This document shows, in pieces, positions 1 through 8,560 of a DNA stretch of 64,000 nt. The notes beneath the pieces are model-generated. The model was not told where the DNA came from. It saw only the letters and a list, made by a program, of their open reading frames with translations, and did no database searches. Each line of letters starts with the position of its first letter. The stretch's first letter is position 1. Origin of the DNA: Acetobacteraceae bacterium (lineage in GTDB: Bacteria > Pseudomonadota > Alphaproteobacteria > Acetobacterales > Acetobacteraceae); contig CANGNF010000001.1 of assembly GCA_947455205.1 (NCBI GenBank), positions 62,001-126,000 on the forward strand. The letters are read 5' to 3'. Made by a program: the position numbers and the translations under genes.

Positions 1-638
1 GCCAGGGCGCGGCCTTCCCGCACATGCGGCAGCACGGTGCTGGCCTCGCCTATCATCAGGTCCAGGTCGCCGGCCAGGAAGCCGCCGATCATCTGCCCGG
101 CGCCACGATAGGGCACATGCACCAGGCTGATGCCGGCGCGCAGCGCGAACAGCGCGCCGACCATGTGCGTGGTGGTGCCGGTGCCGCTGCTGCCATAGGT
201 GACCTTGCCGGGATTGGCCTTGGCGAACTCGATCAACTGCGGCAGCGAACGGATGCGGCCGTTGACCGGCGCGCTGAACGCCATGGGCGATTCGGAGACT
301 AGCGAGATCGGCGTCAGGTCGCGCAGCGGGTCGTAGCCGATATCCGGCTGCAACGCCGGCTGGATGGCGATGCTGCCGGTGCCGAACAGCAGGCTGTGGC
401 CATCGGTCGCGGCCATGACGGCCTGCACGCCCACCGCGCCGCCGGCGCCGCTGCGGTTTTCCACCACCACAGGCTGGCCGAGGCGCGGTGCCAGGTATTC
501 CGCCAGGAAGCGGGCGGGGATGTCCACCGGCCCGCCGGCGGCGAAGGGCACGACGAAGCGCACAGGGCGCGTCGGCCAGGCGGGTTGCGCCAGGGCGGGG
601 GTGGCGAGGAGCGAGGTCAGCAGGGCGCGTCGGAGCAT
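1..638 (-). CDS. Bug family tripartite tricarboxylate transporter substrate-binding protein, 3' end outside window
   Basis: About 212 codons are visible, and the C-terminus lies beyond the left edge. The ATG at 638 begins a short secretion signal (MLRRALLTSLLATPALAQ), then the typical mature start WPTRPVRFVVPFAAGG, followed by GYDPLRDLTPISL. These are hallmarks of Bug (TctC-type) periplasmic receptors that bind carboxylates or related small anions. No TctA/TctB membrane subunits are present, so the transport partner is unknown. It lies 33 bp downstream of a second Bug gene on the same strand and is close to it in sequence, which suggests tandem duplication. The ligand cannot be deduced. Confidence 0.88.
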   Translation of the reverse strand, partial: MLRRALLTSLLATPALAQPAWPTRPVRFVVPFAAGGPVDIPARFLAEYLAPRLGQPVVVENRSGAGGAVGVQAVMAATDGHSLLFGTGSIAIQPALQPDIGYDPLRDLTPISLVSESPMAFSAPVNGRIRSLPQLIEFAKANPGKVTYGSSGTGTTTHMVGALFALRAGISLVHVPYRGAGQMIGGFLAGDLDLMIGEASTVLPHVREGRAL

Positions 639-671
639 GGGGAGGAGTGTGCGGGAGAAGCCGCGGCGGCG

Positions 672-1643
672 CTACTCCGCCTGGATGCCGGCCTGGCGCG
701 CCACGTCCTTCCATTGCGGCACTTCCCGCGCCATGCGGGCGGCCAGCGGCGCCGGGCCGTCCAGCAGCACGTCCTGCGCCGCGGCGGTGGCGCGCTCGGC
801 CAGGGTGCTGCCGCTGCGCAGCGGCGCGGCCTCGGCCATGATGCGCTGGACCGCCTCGGCCGGCATGCCACGCGGGCCGAACATGGCGTACCAGATGGTG
901 ATGGCGTAGCCCGGCACCTGCTCGGCGGCGGCCGGCACCTCCGGCAGCACCGGGGTGCGCTGGGCCGAGGTCACGGCCAGGGCGCGCAGCCGGCCTTCGC
1001 GGATGTGCGGCGTGGCCTCGCCGGTGCCGGTGACCATCAGGTCGGTGTCGCCGGCATAGAGCGCATTCACCGCCTGGGCTGCGCCCCGGTAGGGGATGTG
1101 CAGCAACTCCACCCCCGCGCGCACGCCGAGCAGCGCGCCGGCCAGGTGGGTGGTGCTGCCGGCGCCGCTGCTGCCGTAGCTGAAGCGGCCGGGCTGCGCC
1201 TTCGCCTGCGCCAGCAACTCCGCTAGCGACCGCAACGGGCTGTCCGCCTTCACCAGCAGCACCATGGGCGCGTCCGTCACCAGGCTGATGGGGGTGAGGT
1301 CCAGCAGCGGGTCGAAGCCCGGCGCCTTCATCATGGCCGGCAGGATGGCGACGGCCGAGGTGGTGAACAGCATGGTGTGCGGGTCGTTCTGCTGCACCAC
1401 GTACTGGATGCCGACGGCGCCGCCGGCGCCTGGCCGCGGCTCCACGATGCAGGGCTGGCCGAGGCGCTGGGTCAGGCGCTCCGCGATGAAGCGGGCGGGG
1501 ATTTCCACCGGGCCGCCGGCCTGGAACGGCACGATGAAGCGCAGGGTGCGCGATGGCCACGGTGCTTGCGCCCGGGCAATGGCGGGCGCCGCCAGCGCGG
1601 CCAGCAGGGCGCGGCGGGGGAGACGGTTGACCTGCTCAACCAT
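672..1643 (-). CDS. Bug family tripartite tricarboxylate transporter substrate-binding protein
   Basis: This is a 323-aa periplasmic solute receptor of the Bug/TctC family. The chosen ATG at 1643 gives an N-terminus with twin arginines and a hydrophobic signal (RRALLAALAAPAIARAQ). The frame stays open far upstream, but only as antisense to the nitronate monooxygenase gene, so the longer start was rejected. Family features include SRTLRFIVPFQAGGPVEIPA after the signal, a DPLLDLTPISLV segment and HIPYRGAAQAVNAL, which forms the ligand pocket. The two-lobe fold and length are normal. It is an orphan receptor without TctAB and is divergent from the acyl-CoA operon starting at 1690, whose metabolite it may import. 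Confidence 0.92.
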   Translation of the reverse strand: MVEQVNRLPRRALLAALAAPAIARAQAPWPSRTLRFIVPFQAGGPVEIPARFIAERLTQRLGQPCIVEPRPGAGGAVGIQYVVQQNDPHTMLFTTSAVAILPAMMKAPGFDPLLDLTPISLVTDAPMVLLVKADSPLRSLAELLAQAKAQPGRFSYGSSGAGSTTHLAGALLGVRAGVELLHIPYRGAAQAVNALYAGDTDLMVTGTGEATPHIREGRLRALAVTSAQRTPVLPEVPAAAEQVPGYAITIWYAMFGPRGMPAEAVQRIMAEAAPLRSGSTLAERATAAAQDVLLDGPAPLAARMAREVPQWKDVARQAGIQAE

Positions 1644-1689
1644 CGCGCTAGCTTGCCGGCGAGTTGGCAAGGGGCCTGGCGTGACCGAG

Positions 1690-2646
1690 ATGAGCATGGG
1701 GTTTCCTTCCCGATTGACCGCGTTGCTGGGCATTCGCCACCCGATCCTGCAGGCCGGGATGAGCTGGGCTTCCTCCTGCTGGGAGTTGCCGCTGGCGGTC
1801 AGCCGGGCCGGCGCCTTGGGGGTTATCGCCGCCGGGCCGATGTATCCCGAGAAGCTGCTGGAGGCGGTGCGGGCGGTCAAGGCCGGGACCGATGCGCCGT
1901 TCGGCGTGAACATCCCGCTGTACAACAAGCGCAGCGCCGAGTTCCTGGACATCTGTGCCGCCGAGCGCGTGCCGGTGATCGTGGCCAGCCAGGGCGGGCC
2001 GAAGGCGCTGCCGCGCTTCCGCGAATACGGCGCCAAGTGGCTGCATGTGGTGGCCAGCCCCGAACACGCGCTGAAGGCCGAGGCCGCCGGCGTGGATGGC
2101 CTGGTGGTGGTCAGCGGAGAGGCGGGCGGGCATCCACCGGCCAGCGAAGTTTCCATGATGATCATGCTGCGCGCGGTGGCGCGGGTGTGCCGGCTGCCGC
2201 TGGTGGCCAGCGGCGGCATCGCGGATGGCGCCGGGATTGCCGCCGTCTTCGCGCTGGGGGCGGAGGGCGCGCAGCTGGGCACGCGCTTCCTGATGACCGA
2301 GGAAGCCACGGTGCACGCCAACTACAAGGCGGCGGTGGCGAAGGCCGGCATCGGCGACACCGCGATGGTGGGGCGCGAGGCGCTGCCGATACGGATGCTG
2401 CGGAACCGCTTTGCCGAGGAGATGGCCGCCGCCGAGCGCGCCGGCCGGCCGAAGGAGGAAGTGGTGTCGTTGTTCGGCGCCCATACGCTGAAGGACGCGG
2501 CGCTGGATGGCGACGTGGACTGGGGCAAGACCGAAGCCGGGCAGACCGCCGGGTTGATCGAGGATGTTGTGCCGGCCGGCGCCCTGGTGGCCCGGCTGGT
2601 CGAGGAAGCCGAGGCGGTGCGCCGCCGCATGATGGGACAAGCCTGA
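1690..2646 (+). CDS. Nitronate monooxygenase / NPD-type FMN oxidoreductase
   Basis: This 318-aa TIM-barrel flavoprotein belongs to the 2-nitropropane dioxygenase family. It starts with the family's LLGIRHPILQAGM motif and has the FMN phosphate-binding parts SGEAGGHPP and ASGGIADG. Family members oxidise alkyl nitronates or act as FMN-dependent enoyl reductase-like enzymes, so the true substrate is uncertain. An in-frame GTG at 1681 is a possible alternative start, because an AAGGGG stretch (1669-1674) sits 6 nt before it but 15 nt before the ATG. The stop overlaps the next start (TGATG), which marks it as the first gene of a coupled operon running to 6830. Confidence 0.88.
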   Translation: MSMGFPSRLTALLGIRHPILQAGMSWASSCWELPLAVSRAGALGVIAAGPMYPEKLLEAVRAVKAGTDAPFGVNIPLYNKRSAEFLDICAAERVPVIVASQGGPKALPRFREYGAKWLHVVASPEHALKAEAAGVDGLVVVSGEAGGHPPASEVSMMIMLRAVARVCRLPLVASGGIADGAGIAAVFALGAEGAQLGTRFLMTEEATVHANYKAAVAKAGIGDTAMVGREALPIRMLRNRFAEEMAAAERAGRPKEEVVSLFGAHTLKDAALDGDVDWGKTEAGQTAGLIEDVVPAGALVARLVEEAEAVRRRMMGQA

Positions 2647-3317
2647 TGCCTGTGTTGATCGAGACCCGCGGCCGCGTGCGTGTGGTGACGCTGAACCGCC
2701 CGGAAAAGCGCAACGCGCTGAACCTGGCGCTGTGCGAGGCCATGGTGAAGGCGCTGGCCGCCGCGGCCGAGGATGACAGCGTGGCGGCGGTGGTGATCGC
2801 CGGCGCCGGCGTTGGGTTCTCGGCCGGCGCCGACCTGGGCGAGCGCAAGCTGTACGCCGATGCGCCGGACATGCAGACCCGCCGCGCGCAGTCCGGCATG
2901 GCGATGCTGCTGCTGCCGGGCCAGATGGGCAAGCCGGTGGTCGCTGCCGTGCATGGGCCGACCGTGGGGGCGGGCTCGACCCTGGCGCTGGCCTGCGACA
3001 TGATCGTGGCCAGCGAGGACGTGAAGATCAGCTACCCCGAGGCCAAGCACGACATCTACCCCAGCCTGGTGATGCCAACGCTGCTGCGGCATTTGGGCCC
3101 GAAGGACTGCTTCGAGCTGCTGGCGACCGGCCGCGTGGTGCTGGCCGAGGAGGCGCTGCGGCTGCGCCTGGTGAACCTGGTGGTGCCCGGCGCCGAGCTG
3201 GTGGACCGCGCCTGCGCGGTGGCGGAAAGCGCGGCGCTGTATGGCGCGGCCTCACTGAAGCGGATCAAGGCGGCGATCGACGCGCTGGGCCAGGGCGTGA
3301 GCCCCAGCGCGCCATGA
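2646..3317 (+). CDS. Enoyl-CoA hydratase/isomerase family protein
   Basis: This 223-aa crotonase-fold protein is short for the family (about 260), lacking part of the C-terminal trimerisation helix. The CoA and oxyanion-hole segments are present: LNRPEKRNALN near residue 15, FSAGADL near 58, and HGPTVGAGSTLALACD near 105. Candidate acidic catalytic residues are retained in YPEAKHD and in CFELLATG. The start overlaps the preceding stop and the stop overlaps the next ATG by 4 nt. It probably hydrates or isomerises a CoA thioester made by the transferase or synthetase encoded downstream; the substrate is not identifiable. Confidence 0.9.
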   Translation: MPVLIETRGRVRVVTLNRPEKRNALNLALCEAMVKALAAAAEDDSVAAVVIAGAGVGFSAGADLGERKLYADAPDMQTRRAQSGMAMLLLPGQMGKPVVAAVHGPTVGAGSTLALACDMIVASEDVKISYPEAKHDIYPSLVMPTLLRHLGPKDCFELLATGRVVLAEEALRLRLVNLVVPGAELVDRACAVAESAALYGAASLKRIKAAIDALGQGVSPSAP

Positions 3318-4504
3318 AGCCACTGGCGGGGCTGCGGATCCTCGACCTGTCGCGCGTGCTGGCCTGCCCCTTCGCCAGCATGATCCTGGCGGAGCTGGGC
3401 GCCGAGGTGATCAAGGTGGAACAGCCCGGCGCGGGCGACGAGACGCGCGGGTTCGAGCCCTTCGCCGAGGGGCCGGAGGGCGAGCGGGTCAGCGGCTATT
3501 ACATGGCCTGCAATCGGTCCAAGCGCAGCATCACGGTGAACCTGCGCTCGCCCGAGGGCGCCGAGATTGTGCGCAAGCTGGCGGCTGAGAGCGATGCGCT
3601 GGTGGAGAACTTCCCGACCGGGACGCTGAAGCGGCGCGGGTTGGATTTTCAGTCGCTGAAGGCGGTGAATCCTCGGCTGGTCTACGTCAGCTGCACCGGG
3701 TTTGGGCAGACCGGGCCTTATGCCAGGCGCAAGGGCTACGACACGGTGTTCCAGGCCATGGGCGGGCTTTTGAGCCTGACCGGGGAGCGCGGTGGCGGGC
3801 CGGTGAAGCCGGGCCTCCCGGTGGCGGATTTGACCAGCGGGTTGTGGGTGGCGATCTCGCTGCTGGCGGCGCTGCGCGGGCGGGACGCGACGGGCGTGGG
3901 CGGCCATGTGGATTTCAGCATGTTCGACGGCCAGGTGGCGCTGCTGACCATTGCCGCCGCGCGCTGGTTTGCGCTGGGCGAGGTGCCGCCGCGGCTGGGC
4001 ACGGAGCACCCCGGACGGGTGCCGACGGCGAGTTTCCGCTGCAAGGATGACCGCTGGCTGCACATTACCTGCAGCGACCAGCATTGGGTGCCGCTGGTGA
4101 CCGCGCTGGGGTTGAGCGTGGATGACGGGCTCTCGACCAACACCGGCCGCCTGGCGCGGCGGGATGAGGTGATGGCGATGCTGAATGCCGCACTGGCCAA
4201 GGTGACACGCGCCGAGGCGGTAGCGCTGCTGGACGCGGCGGACGTGCCGAACGGCCCGGTGCTGGCGGTGGACGAGGTGCTGCGCGACGAACACGTGCTG
4301 GCGCGCGGCATGGTCGGCGGCTTCGACTACCCGGGGCTGGGGGCGTTTCCGGCGCTGCCGGTGCCCTTGAAGTTCGACGGCTGGGAGGCGCCGGAAGTGG
4401 GTCGCCCGCCGTTGCTGGGCGAGCATACCGACGAAATTCTGCGGGACATGCTGGGCTATGACGCCGGCAGGATAGCCGCGCTGCGGGAGGCGAAGGCGAT
4501 ATGA
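3314..4504 (+). CDS. CaiB/BaiF family (class III) CoA-transferase
   Basis: This 396-aa protein is of normal family length. It begins LAGLRILDLSRVLACPFASM and carries AELGAEVIKVEQP, the usual N-terminal CoA-binding region. Asp172 in the ADLTSG segment aligns with the catalytic aspartate that forms the acyl-enzyme anhydride in class III transferases. Such enzymes move CoA between carboxylic acids (formyl, carnitine, mesaconyl, succinyl donors). ATGA overlaps on both sides couple it to two enoyl-CoA hydratases, so it probably activates a carboxylate for beta-oxidation-like breakdown. The acyl donor and acceptor are unknown. Confidence 0.93.
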   Translation: MKPLAGLRILDLSRVLACPFASMILAELGAEVIKVEQPGAGDETRGFEPFAEGPEGERVSGYYMACNRSKRSITVNLRSPEGAEIVRKLAAESDALVENFPTGTLKRRGLDFQSLKAVNPRLVYVSCTGFGQTGPYARRKGYDTVFQAMGGLLSLTGERGGGPVKPGLPVADLTSGLWVAISLLAALRGRDATGVGGHVDFSMFDGQVALLTIAAARWFALGEVPPRLGTEHPGRVPTASFRCKDDRWLHITCSDQHWVPLVTALGLSVDDGLSTNTGRLARRDEVMAMLNAALAKVTRAEAVALLDAADVPNGPVLAVDEVLRDEHVLARGMVGGFDYPGLGAFPALPVPLKFDGWEAPEVGRPPLLGEHTDEILRDMLGYDAGRIAALREAKAI

Positions 4505-5244
4505 GCGAACCGCTGCTGTACGAGGCCGGCGAGGATGGCGTCGTCACCTTCTGGCTGAACCGGCCGGAGGCGCGCAACGCGCTGAACCTGGCGCTGGCCG
4601 AGGCCTTGTCCGCGGCGTGCCGTCGCGCTGTGCAGGAAGACGCCAAGCTGGTGTGGGTGCGGGCCAAGGGCGCGGTGTTCTGCGCTGGCGCGGACCTGAA
4701 GGAACGCCAGGGCATGAGCGACGACCAGGTGCGGGCGCGCCGGGTGAAGGGCTTCGCGGCCTACAACGCGCTGGAGAGCCTGCCGATGCCGGCGGTGGCG
4801 GTGGTGGAGGGCGCTGCCATCGGCAGCGGGTGCGAAATCAGCGCCGCCTGCGACTTCATCGTCGCCACGCCGGCGGCCAGCTTCAAGACGCCGGAGGCGC
4901 TGTGGGGCACGGTAGGCGCGACCCAGCGGCTGCCGCGCGTGCTGGGCAAGCGGCTGGCGAAGGACATGATGCTGACCGGGCGCGTGTTGAGCGCGGAGGA
5001 AGCGCTGGCGCATGGGCTGGTGACGCGGCTGGTTGCGCCGGAAGCCGTGGCGGCGACGGTGGCGGAGATAACCGCGACCATCGCCAAGGCGCCGCCGGCG
5101 GGGCTGCGGATGGCCAAGCGCTGCATCGACCAGGGGATGGAACTGGACCCGCGCGGCGCGCTGGCGACGGAACTGCTGGCGATTGAGGAAATCCTGGCCG
5201 CCGCCGAATGGCGGAAGGCGATGGCGGGGTTCGGCAAGTCGTGA
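4501..5244 (+). CDS. Enoyl-CoA hydratase/isomerase family protein
   Basis: This is a 247-aa crotonase-fold enzyme. FCAGADLKER (near residue 60) and EGAAIGSGCEISAACD (near 103) form the oxyanion hole, and TPEALWG supplies one candidate catalytic glutamate. At the second acidic position the protein has AKDMMLTG, with Asp where hydratases usually have Glu, so isomerase or hydrolase chemistry is possible. It is clearly different from the shorter paralogue at 2646-3317. The gene overlaps the CoA-transferase by 4 nt and the acyl-CoA synthetase through GTGA. It is cytoplasmic and probably acts in the same CoA-thioester pathway. Confidence 0.92.
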   Translation: MSEPLLYEAGEDGVVTFWLNRPEARNALNLALAEALSAACRRAVQEDAKLVWVRAKGAVFCAGADLKERQGMSDDQVRARRVKGFAAYNALESLPMPAVAVVEGAAIGSGCEISAACDFIVATPAASFKTPEALWGTVGATQRLPRVLGKRLAKDMMLTGRVLSAEEALAHGLVTRLVAPEAVAATVAEITATIAKAPPAGLRMAKRCIDQGMELDPRGALATELLAIEEILAAAEWRKAMAGFGKS

Positions 5245-6830
5245 GCGAGGCCGGCGAGGGCGCGGGCGGCGCGACGCGGCCGGCCGATTTGCCCGTCTTC
5301 CTGCTGCGGGCGTTCCTGGAGCGCAACGCGCGCGAGCGTGGCGACGCGGAAGCGCTGGTGACGGAGGATGCGCGCTATTCGCACGCCGCGCTGCTGGCGG
5401 AAGCGCGCGTCGTCGCCCGGGGCATGCTGGCGCTGGGGCTGCAGCGCGGCGACCATGTCGGCGTGCTGACCGGGAATGATGATTTCTGGGTCAAGGTGTT
5501 CTACGGCGCGGCGTTGATCGGCTGCGTCACGGTGCCTGTGAACACGCGCTTTAAGGCCGCCGAGATCGGGTTTGCGTTGAAGCAGGGCGATTGCCGGGCG
5601 CTGTTCCTGCGCGGCGAGTTCCTGAAGATCGACTTCGCCGCCGCCGTGGCCGAGGTGCGGGGCGAGTTGCCGCTGCTGCGCCATGTGGTGCAGTTGGAAC
5701 GCGACTGGCCGCTGGCCGCGCTGGCTGACGAGGCCGCGTTGGACGCGGCGATGGCGCAGGTGACGCCGGATGATCCGCTGCTGATCCAGTTCACTTCCGG
5801 CACCACGGCGTATCCCAAGGGCGTGCTGCTGTCGCACACCAACATGCTGCGCAATGCCTGGGCCTGCGCGCCTCGGCTGGGGATTGTCGCCGAGGATCGC
5901 TACCTGAACTGCCGGCCGTTCTTTCATGTGGCTGGCAGCACGTTGTCGCTGCTGGTCTGCCTGGTGACCGGCGCCTGCATGGTGACGCCGCCGACCTTCG
6001 AGGCCGGGGCCGCGCTGCGGCTGCTGGAGCGGGAGCGGTGCACCGCGACGTCGGGCAATGACAGCATCTTCCAGATGCTGATGGCACATCCGGATTTCGA
6101 CCGCAGTCGGCTGCATCTGCGCAAGGGCTGGGCCGCGGCCGGGCCGAAGGTGATGCACAGCATCATGCGCGATGTCGGCATCGAGACGCTGTGCTGGGCC
6201 TACGGGCTGAGCGAGGCCTCGCCCAACGTGGTGCTGAGCGACTGGCGCGAGCCGGCGGAGCTGCGTGCCGCTGGCCGGGCGCGAACGCATGAGGGCGTGG
6301 AAGTGCGCGTGGCTGATGCCGAGAGCAACGCGCCGCTGCCGGCGGGCACGGCCGGCGAGATCCAGGTGCGTGGCTGGTCCGTGACGCGGGGCTACTACAA
6401 CAACCCCGAGGCGACCGCGAAGGCCTTCACCCCCGATGGCTGGCTGAAGACCGGCGATCTCGGCACGCTGGACGCGGGGGGCTATCTCTCCATGGTCGGG
6501 CGCTTCAAGGACGTGATCCGCGTGGGTGGCGAGAACGTCGCGCCGGCCGAGGTGGAGGAGGTGCTGCTGCACCACCCCGCGGTCAACATGGCGCAGGTGG
6601 TGGGCGTGCCGGATGCGCGGCTGGGCGAGGTCTGCGCCGCCTTCGTGCAGCTGAAGGCGCCGGCGACCGAGGCCGAGCTGCTGTCCTGGTTGAAGCCGCG
6701 CGTCGCCAACTTCCGCATGCCGCGGCACCTGCGGATCGTGCCGGATTTCGAGGCGATCGGCATGACCGCCAGCGGCAAGGTGCAGAAGGTGAAGCTGCGG
6801 GAACACGCGCTGGGCGTGCTCCCGCTGTAG
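5241..6830 (+). CDS. Acyl-CoA synthetase (AMP-forming, ANL superfamily)
   Basis: This 529-aa ligase activates a carboxylic acid through an acyl-adenylate and transfers it to CoA. The phosphate-binding motif TSGTTAYPKG is at residues 185-194, the adenine and ATP motifs include YGLSEASPN and TGDLGTLDAGGYLS, and the hinge and C-terminal domain carry GRFKDVIRVGGENVAP and the catalytic lysine in TASGKVQKVKL. The GTG at 5241 is chosen because it overlaps the upstream stop (GTGA), matching the coupling of the other operon genes; a start at 5208 would run well inside the hydratase gene. It ends the operon and probably handles an aliphatic or aromatic acid. Confidence 0.93.
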   Translation: MSEAGEGAGGATRPADLPVFLLRAFLERNARERGDAEALVTEDARYSHAALLAEARVVARGMLALGLQRGDHVGVLTGNDDFWVKVFYGAALIGCVTVPVNTRFKAAEIGFALKQGDCRALFLRGEFLKIDFAAAVAEVRGELPLLRHVVQLERDWPLAALADEAALDAAMAQVTPDDPLLIQFTSGTTAYPKGVLLSHTNMLRNAWACAPRLGIVAEDRYLNCRPFFHVAGSTLSLLVCLVTGACMVTPPTFEAGAALRLLERERCTATSGNDSIFQMLMAHPDFDRSRLHLRKGWAAAGPKVMHSIMRDVGIETLCWAYGLSEASPNVVLSDWREPAELRAAGRARTHEGVEVRVADAESNAPLPAGTAGEIQVRGWSVTRGYYNNPEATAKAFTPDGWLKTGDLGTLDAGGYLSMVGRFKDVIRVGGENVAPAEVEEVLLHHPAVNMAQVVGVPDARLGEVCAAFVQLKAPATEAELLSWLKPRVANFRMPRHLRIVPDFEAIGMTASGKVQKVKLREHALGVLPL

Positions 6831-6834
6831 CGCG

Positions 6835-8460
6835 CTACGCCGCCAGGCGCTGCTTCGCGCTGGCCTTCACCAGGTCGGCGCATTTCTCACCGATCATGAT
6901 GCAGGCGGCGTTGGTGTTGCCGCTGACGACCGTGGGCATGATGGAGGCGTCGGCCACGCGCAGCCCCTCCAGGCCGCGCAGGCGCAGCTCCGGGTCCACC
7001 ACGCTCTCGGCGTCGCCGCCCATGCGGCAGGTGCCGCTGGGGTGGAAGATGGTGCTGCTGGTCGCGCGGATATGGGCCAGCAGGGCTTCGTCGCTCTCGG
7101 CCGCCTCGCCGGGCAGGTATTCGCCCGTCACCAGCGGCGCGATGGCGGGTTGCGCCATGACCTTCCGGATCAGGCGCAGGCCGTCGATCATCGCGCGGCG
7201 GTCGGTCTCGGTGGCCAGGTAGTTGGCGTGGATCAGCGCGTGGGCCTCGGGGTCGGTGCTGCCCAGGGTGATGGTGCCGCGGCTTTCCGGCCGCAGCTGG
7301 CAGGTGGAGACCGTCATGCCGGCGAAGCGATGCAGGTCCGGCCCCGGCTTGTCGCTGCTGAAGGGCAGCATGTGGAACTGCACGTCCGGGCTGGCGCTGC
7401 CGGGCAGCACGCGGGCGAAGACGTTGGCGACGCCGGCGGACCAGGTCAGCGGCCCGCTGCGGGTCAGCAGATATTGCAGCCCCATCTCGGCCAGGCCCAT
7501 CAGGCTGTTCTTGCGGCCGTTCAGCCCCAACGGCTGGTTCAGCTTATAGACCATGCGCGCCTGCAGGTGGTCCTGCAGGTTGCGGCCCACCTGGGCGCGG
7601 TCGGCCACCACGGGGATGCCGTGCTGCGCCAGGTGCTCGGCCGGGCCGATGCCGGACAGCAGCAGCAGGTGCGGCGAGTTGATGGCGCCGCCGCAGAGGA
7701 TGACCTCGCGCACCGCCTTCACGCTGTGGGTGGCGCCGTGGCGCTTCACCGTCACGCCGGTGGCGCGGCCGGCCGCGGTGGTGATGCCCGTGGTCAGCGC
7801 GTTGCTGACCACCGTCAGGTTGGGGCGGGACATCGCCGGCTTCAGGTAGGCGCGGGCGGTGGACCAGCGCAGCCCGTTGCGCGTGGTGGTCTGCGGGCTG
7901 CCAACGCCTTCCTGGGTCGCGCCGTTGAAATCCTCGTTGCGGGGGATGCCGGCCTGCACCGCCGCCTCGATGAAGGTCTTCACGAGTGGGTCGTTGTGGC
8001 GCAGGTCGCTGACCGCCAGCGGGCCGCCCTTGCCGCGCAGCTCGGTGCCCGCGCGCTCATTGTCCTCGGACAGCTTGAAGTAGGGCAGCACATCCTCGTA
8101 GTCCCAGCCGGTGCAGCCCTGCTGGCGCCATTGCTGGTAGTCCTCGCGCTGGCCGCGGATGTAGATCAGGCCGTTGAGCGAGGAGCTGCCGCCCAGTACC
8201 CGGCCGCGCGGCCAGATCAGCCGGCGGTTGTCCAGGTTCGGCTCCGGCTGGGTCAGGTAGTTCCAGCTGAGCGTCGGGTGGTACATGGTCTTGGCGTAGC
8301 CAACCGGCAGGTGGATCCAGGGGTTGGTATCGCGGCTGCCGGCTTCCAGCAGCAGCACGCGCACGCTGGGGTCCTCGGACAGGCGGGCAGCGACGACGCA
8401 GCCGGCGCTGCCGGCGCCGACGACGATGTAGTCGGCCTCCTCGGGCAGGATATCGGCCAT
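6835..8460 (-). CDS. GMC family oxidoreductase (choline/alcohol dehydrogenase-like)
   Basis: This 541-aa FAD enzyme has the ADP-binding motif YIVVGAGSAGCVVAARLSE at the N-terminus, the GMC signature region around RVLGGSSSLNGLIYIRGQ, and a second signature CGGAINSPHLLLLSGIGP. The C-terminal active-site parts are FHPSGTCRMGG (catalytic His) and VVSGNTNAACIMIGEK (usual Asn). GMC enzymes oxidise alcohols such as choline or alkanols to aldehydes. No signal peptide is seen. It is convergent with the acyl-CoA operon, ending only 4 bp from its stop, and divergent from the FAD-linked dehydrogenase at 8561. Alcohol to aldehyde to acid to acyl-CoA would be a sensible flow, but this is inference. Confidence 0.94.
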   Translation of the reverse strand: MADILPEEADYIVVGAGSAGCVVAARLSEDPSVRVLLLEAGSRDTNPWIHLPVGYAKTMYHPTLSWNYLTQPEPNLDNRRLIWPRGRVLGGSSSLNGLIYIRGQREDYQQWRQQGCTGWDYEDVLPYFKLSEDNERAGTELRGKGGPLAVSDLRHNDPLVKTFIEAAVQAGIPRNEDFNGATQEGVGSPQTTTRNGLRWSTARAYLKPAMSRPNLTVVSNALTTGITTAAGRATGVTVKRHGATHSVKAVREVILCGGAINSPHLLLLSGIGPAEHLAQHGIPVVADRAQVGRNLQDHLQARMVYKLNQPLGLNGRKNSLMGLAEMGLQYLLTRSGPLTWSAGVANVFARVLPGSASPDVQFHMLPFSSDKPGPDLHRFAGMTVSTCQLRPESRGTITLGSTDPEAHALIHANYLATETDRRAMIDGLRLIRKVMAQPAIAPLVTGEYLPGEAAESDEALLAHIRATSSTIFHPSGTCRMGGDAESVVDPELRLRGLEGLRVADASIMPTVVSGNTNAACIMIGEKCADLVKASAKQRLAA

Positions 8461-8560
8461 GTTCGCTTCCCCCTGTTGTGCGCGGGCAAGGCTAACGCCC
8501 GCGTGTGCACTGCACTAGAGGGTGCTTGCGCCGCGCCGGCTTGCTGCGAAACTGGGCAGC

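Noticed and set aside
672..2321. 549-codon minus-strand frame containing the Bug gene
   Set aside because: Only the part from 1643 down has signal peptide and family motifs; the upstream part is antisense to the nitronate monooxygenase gene.
4761..6806. 681-codon minus-strand open frame
   Set aside because: It lies opposite the clear enoyl-CoA hydratase and acyl-CoA synthetase genes and is His/Arg/Gly-rich nonsense, as expected in GC-rich antisense.
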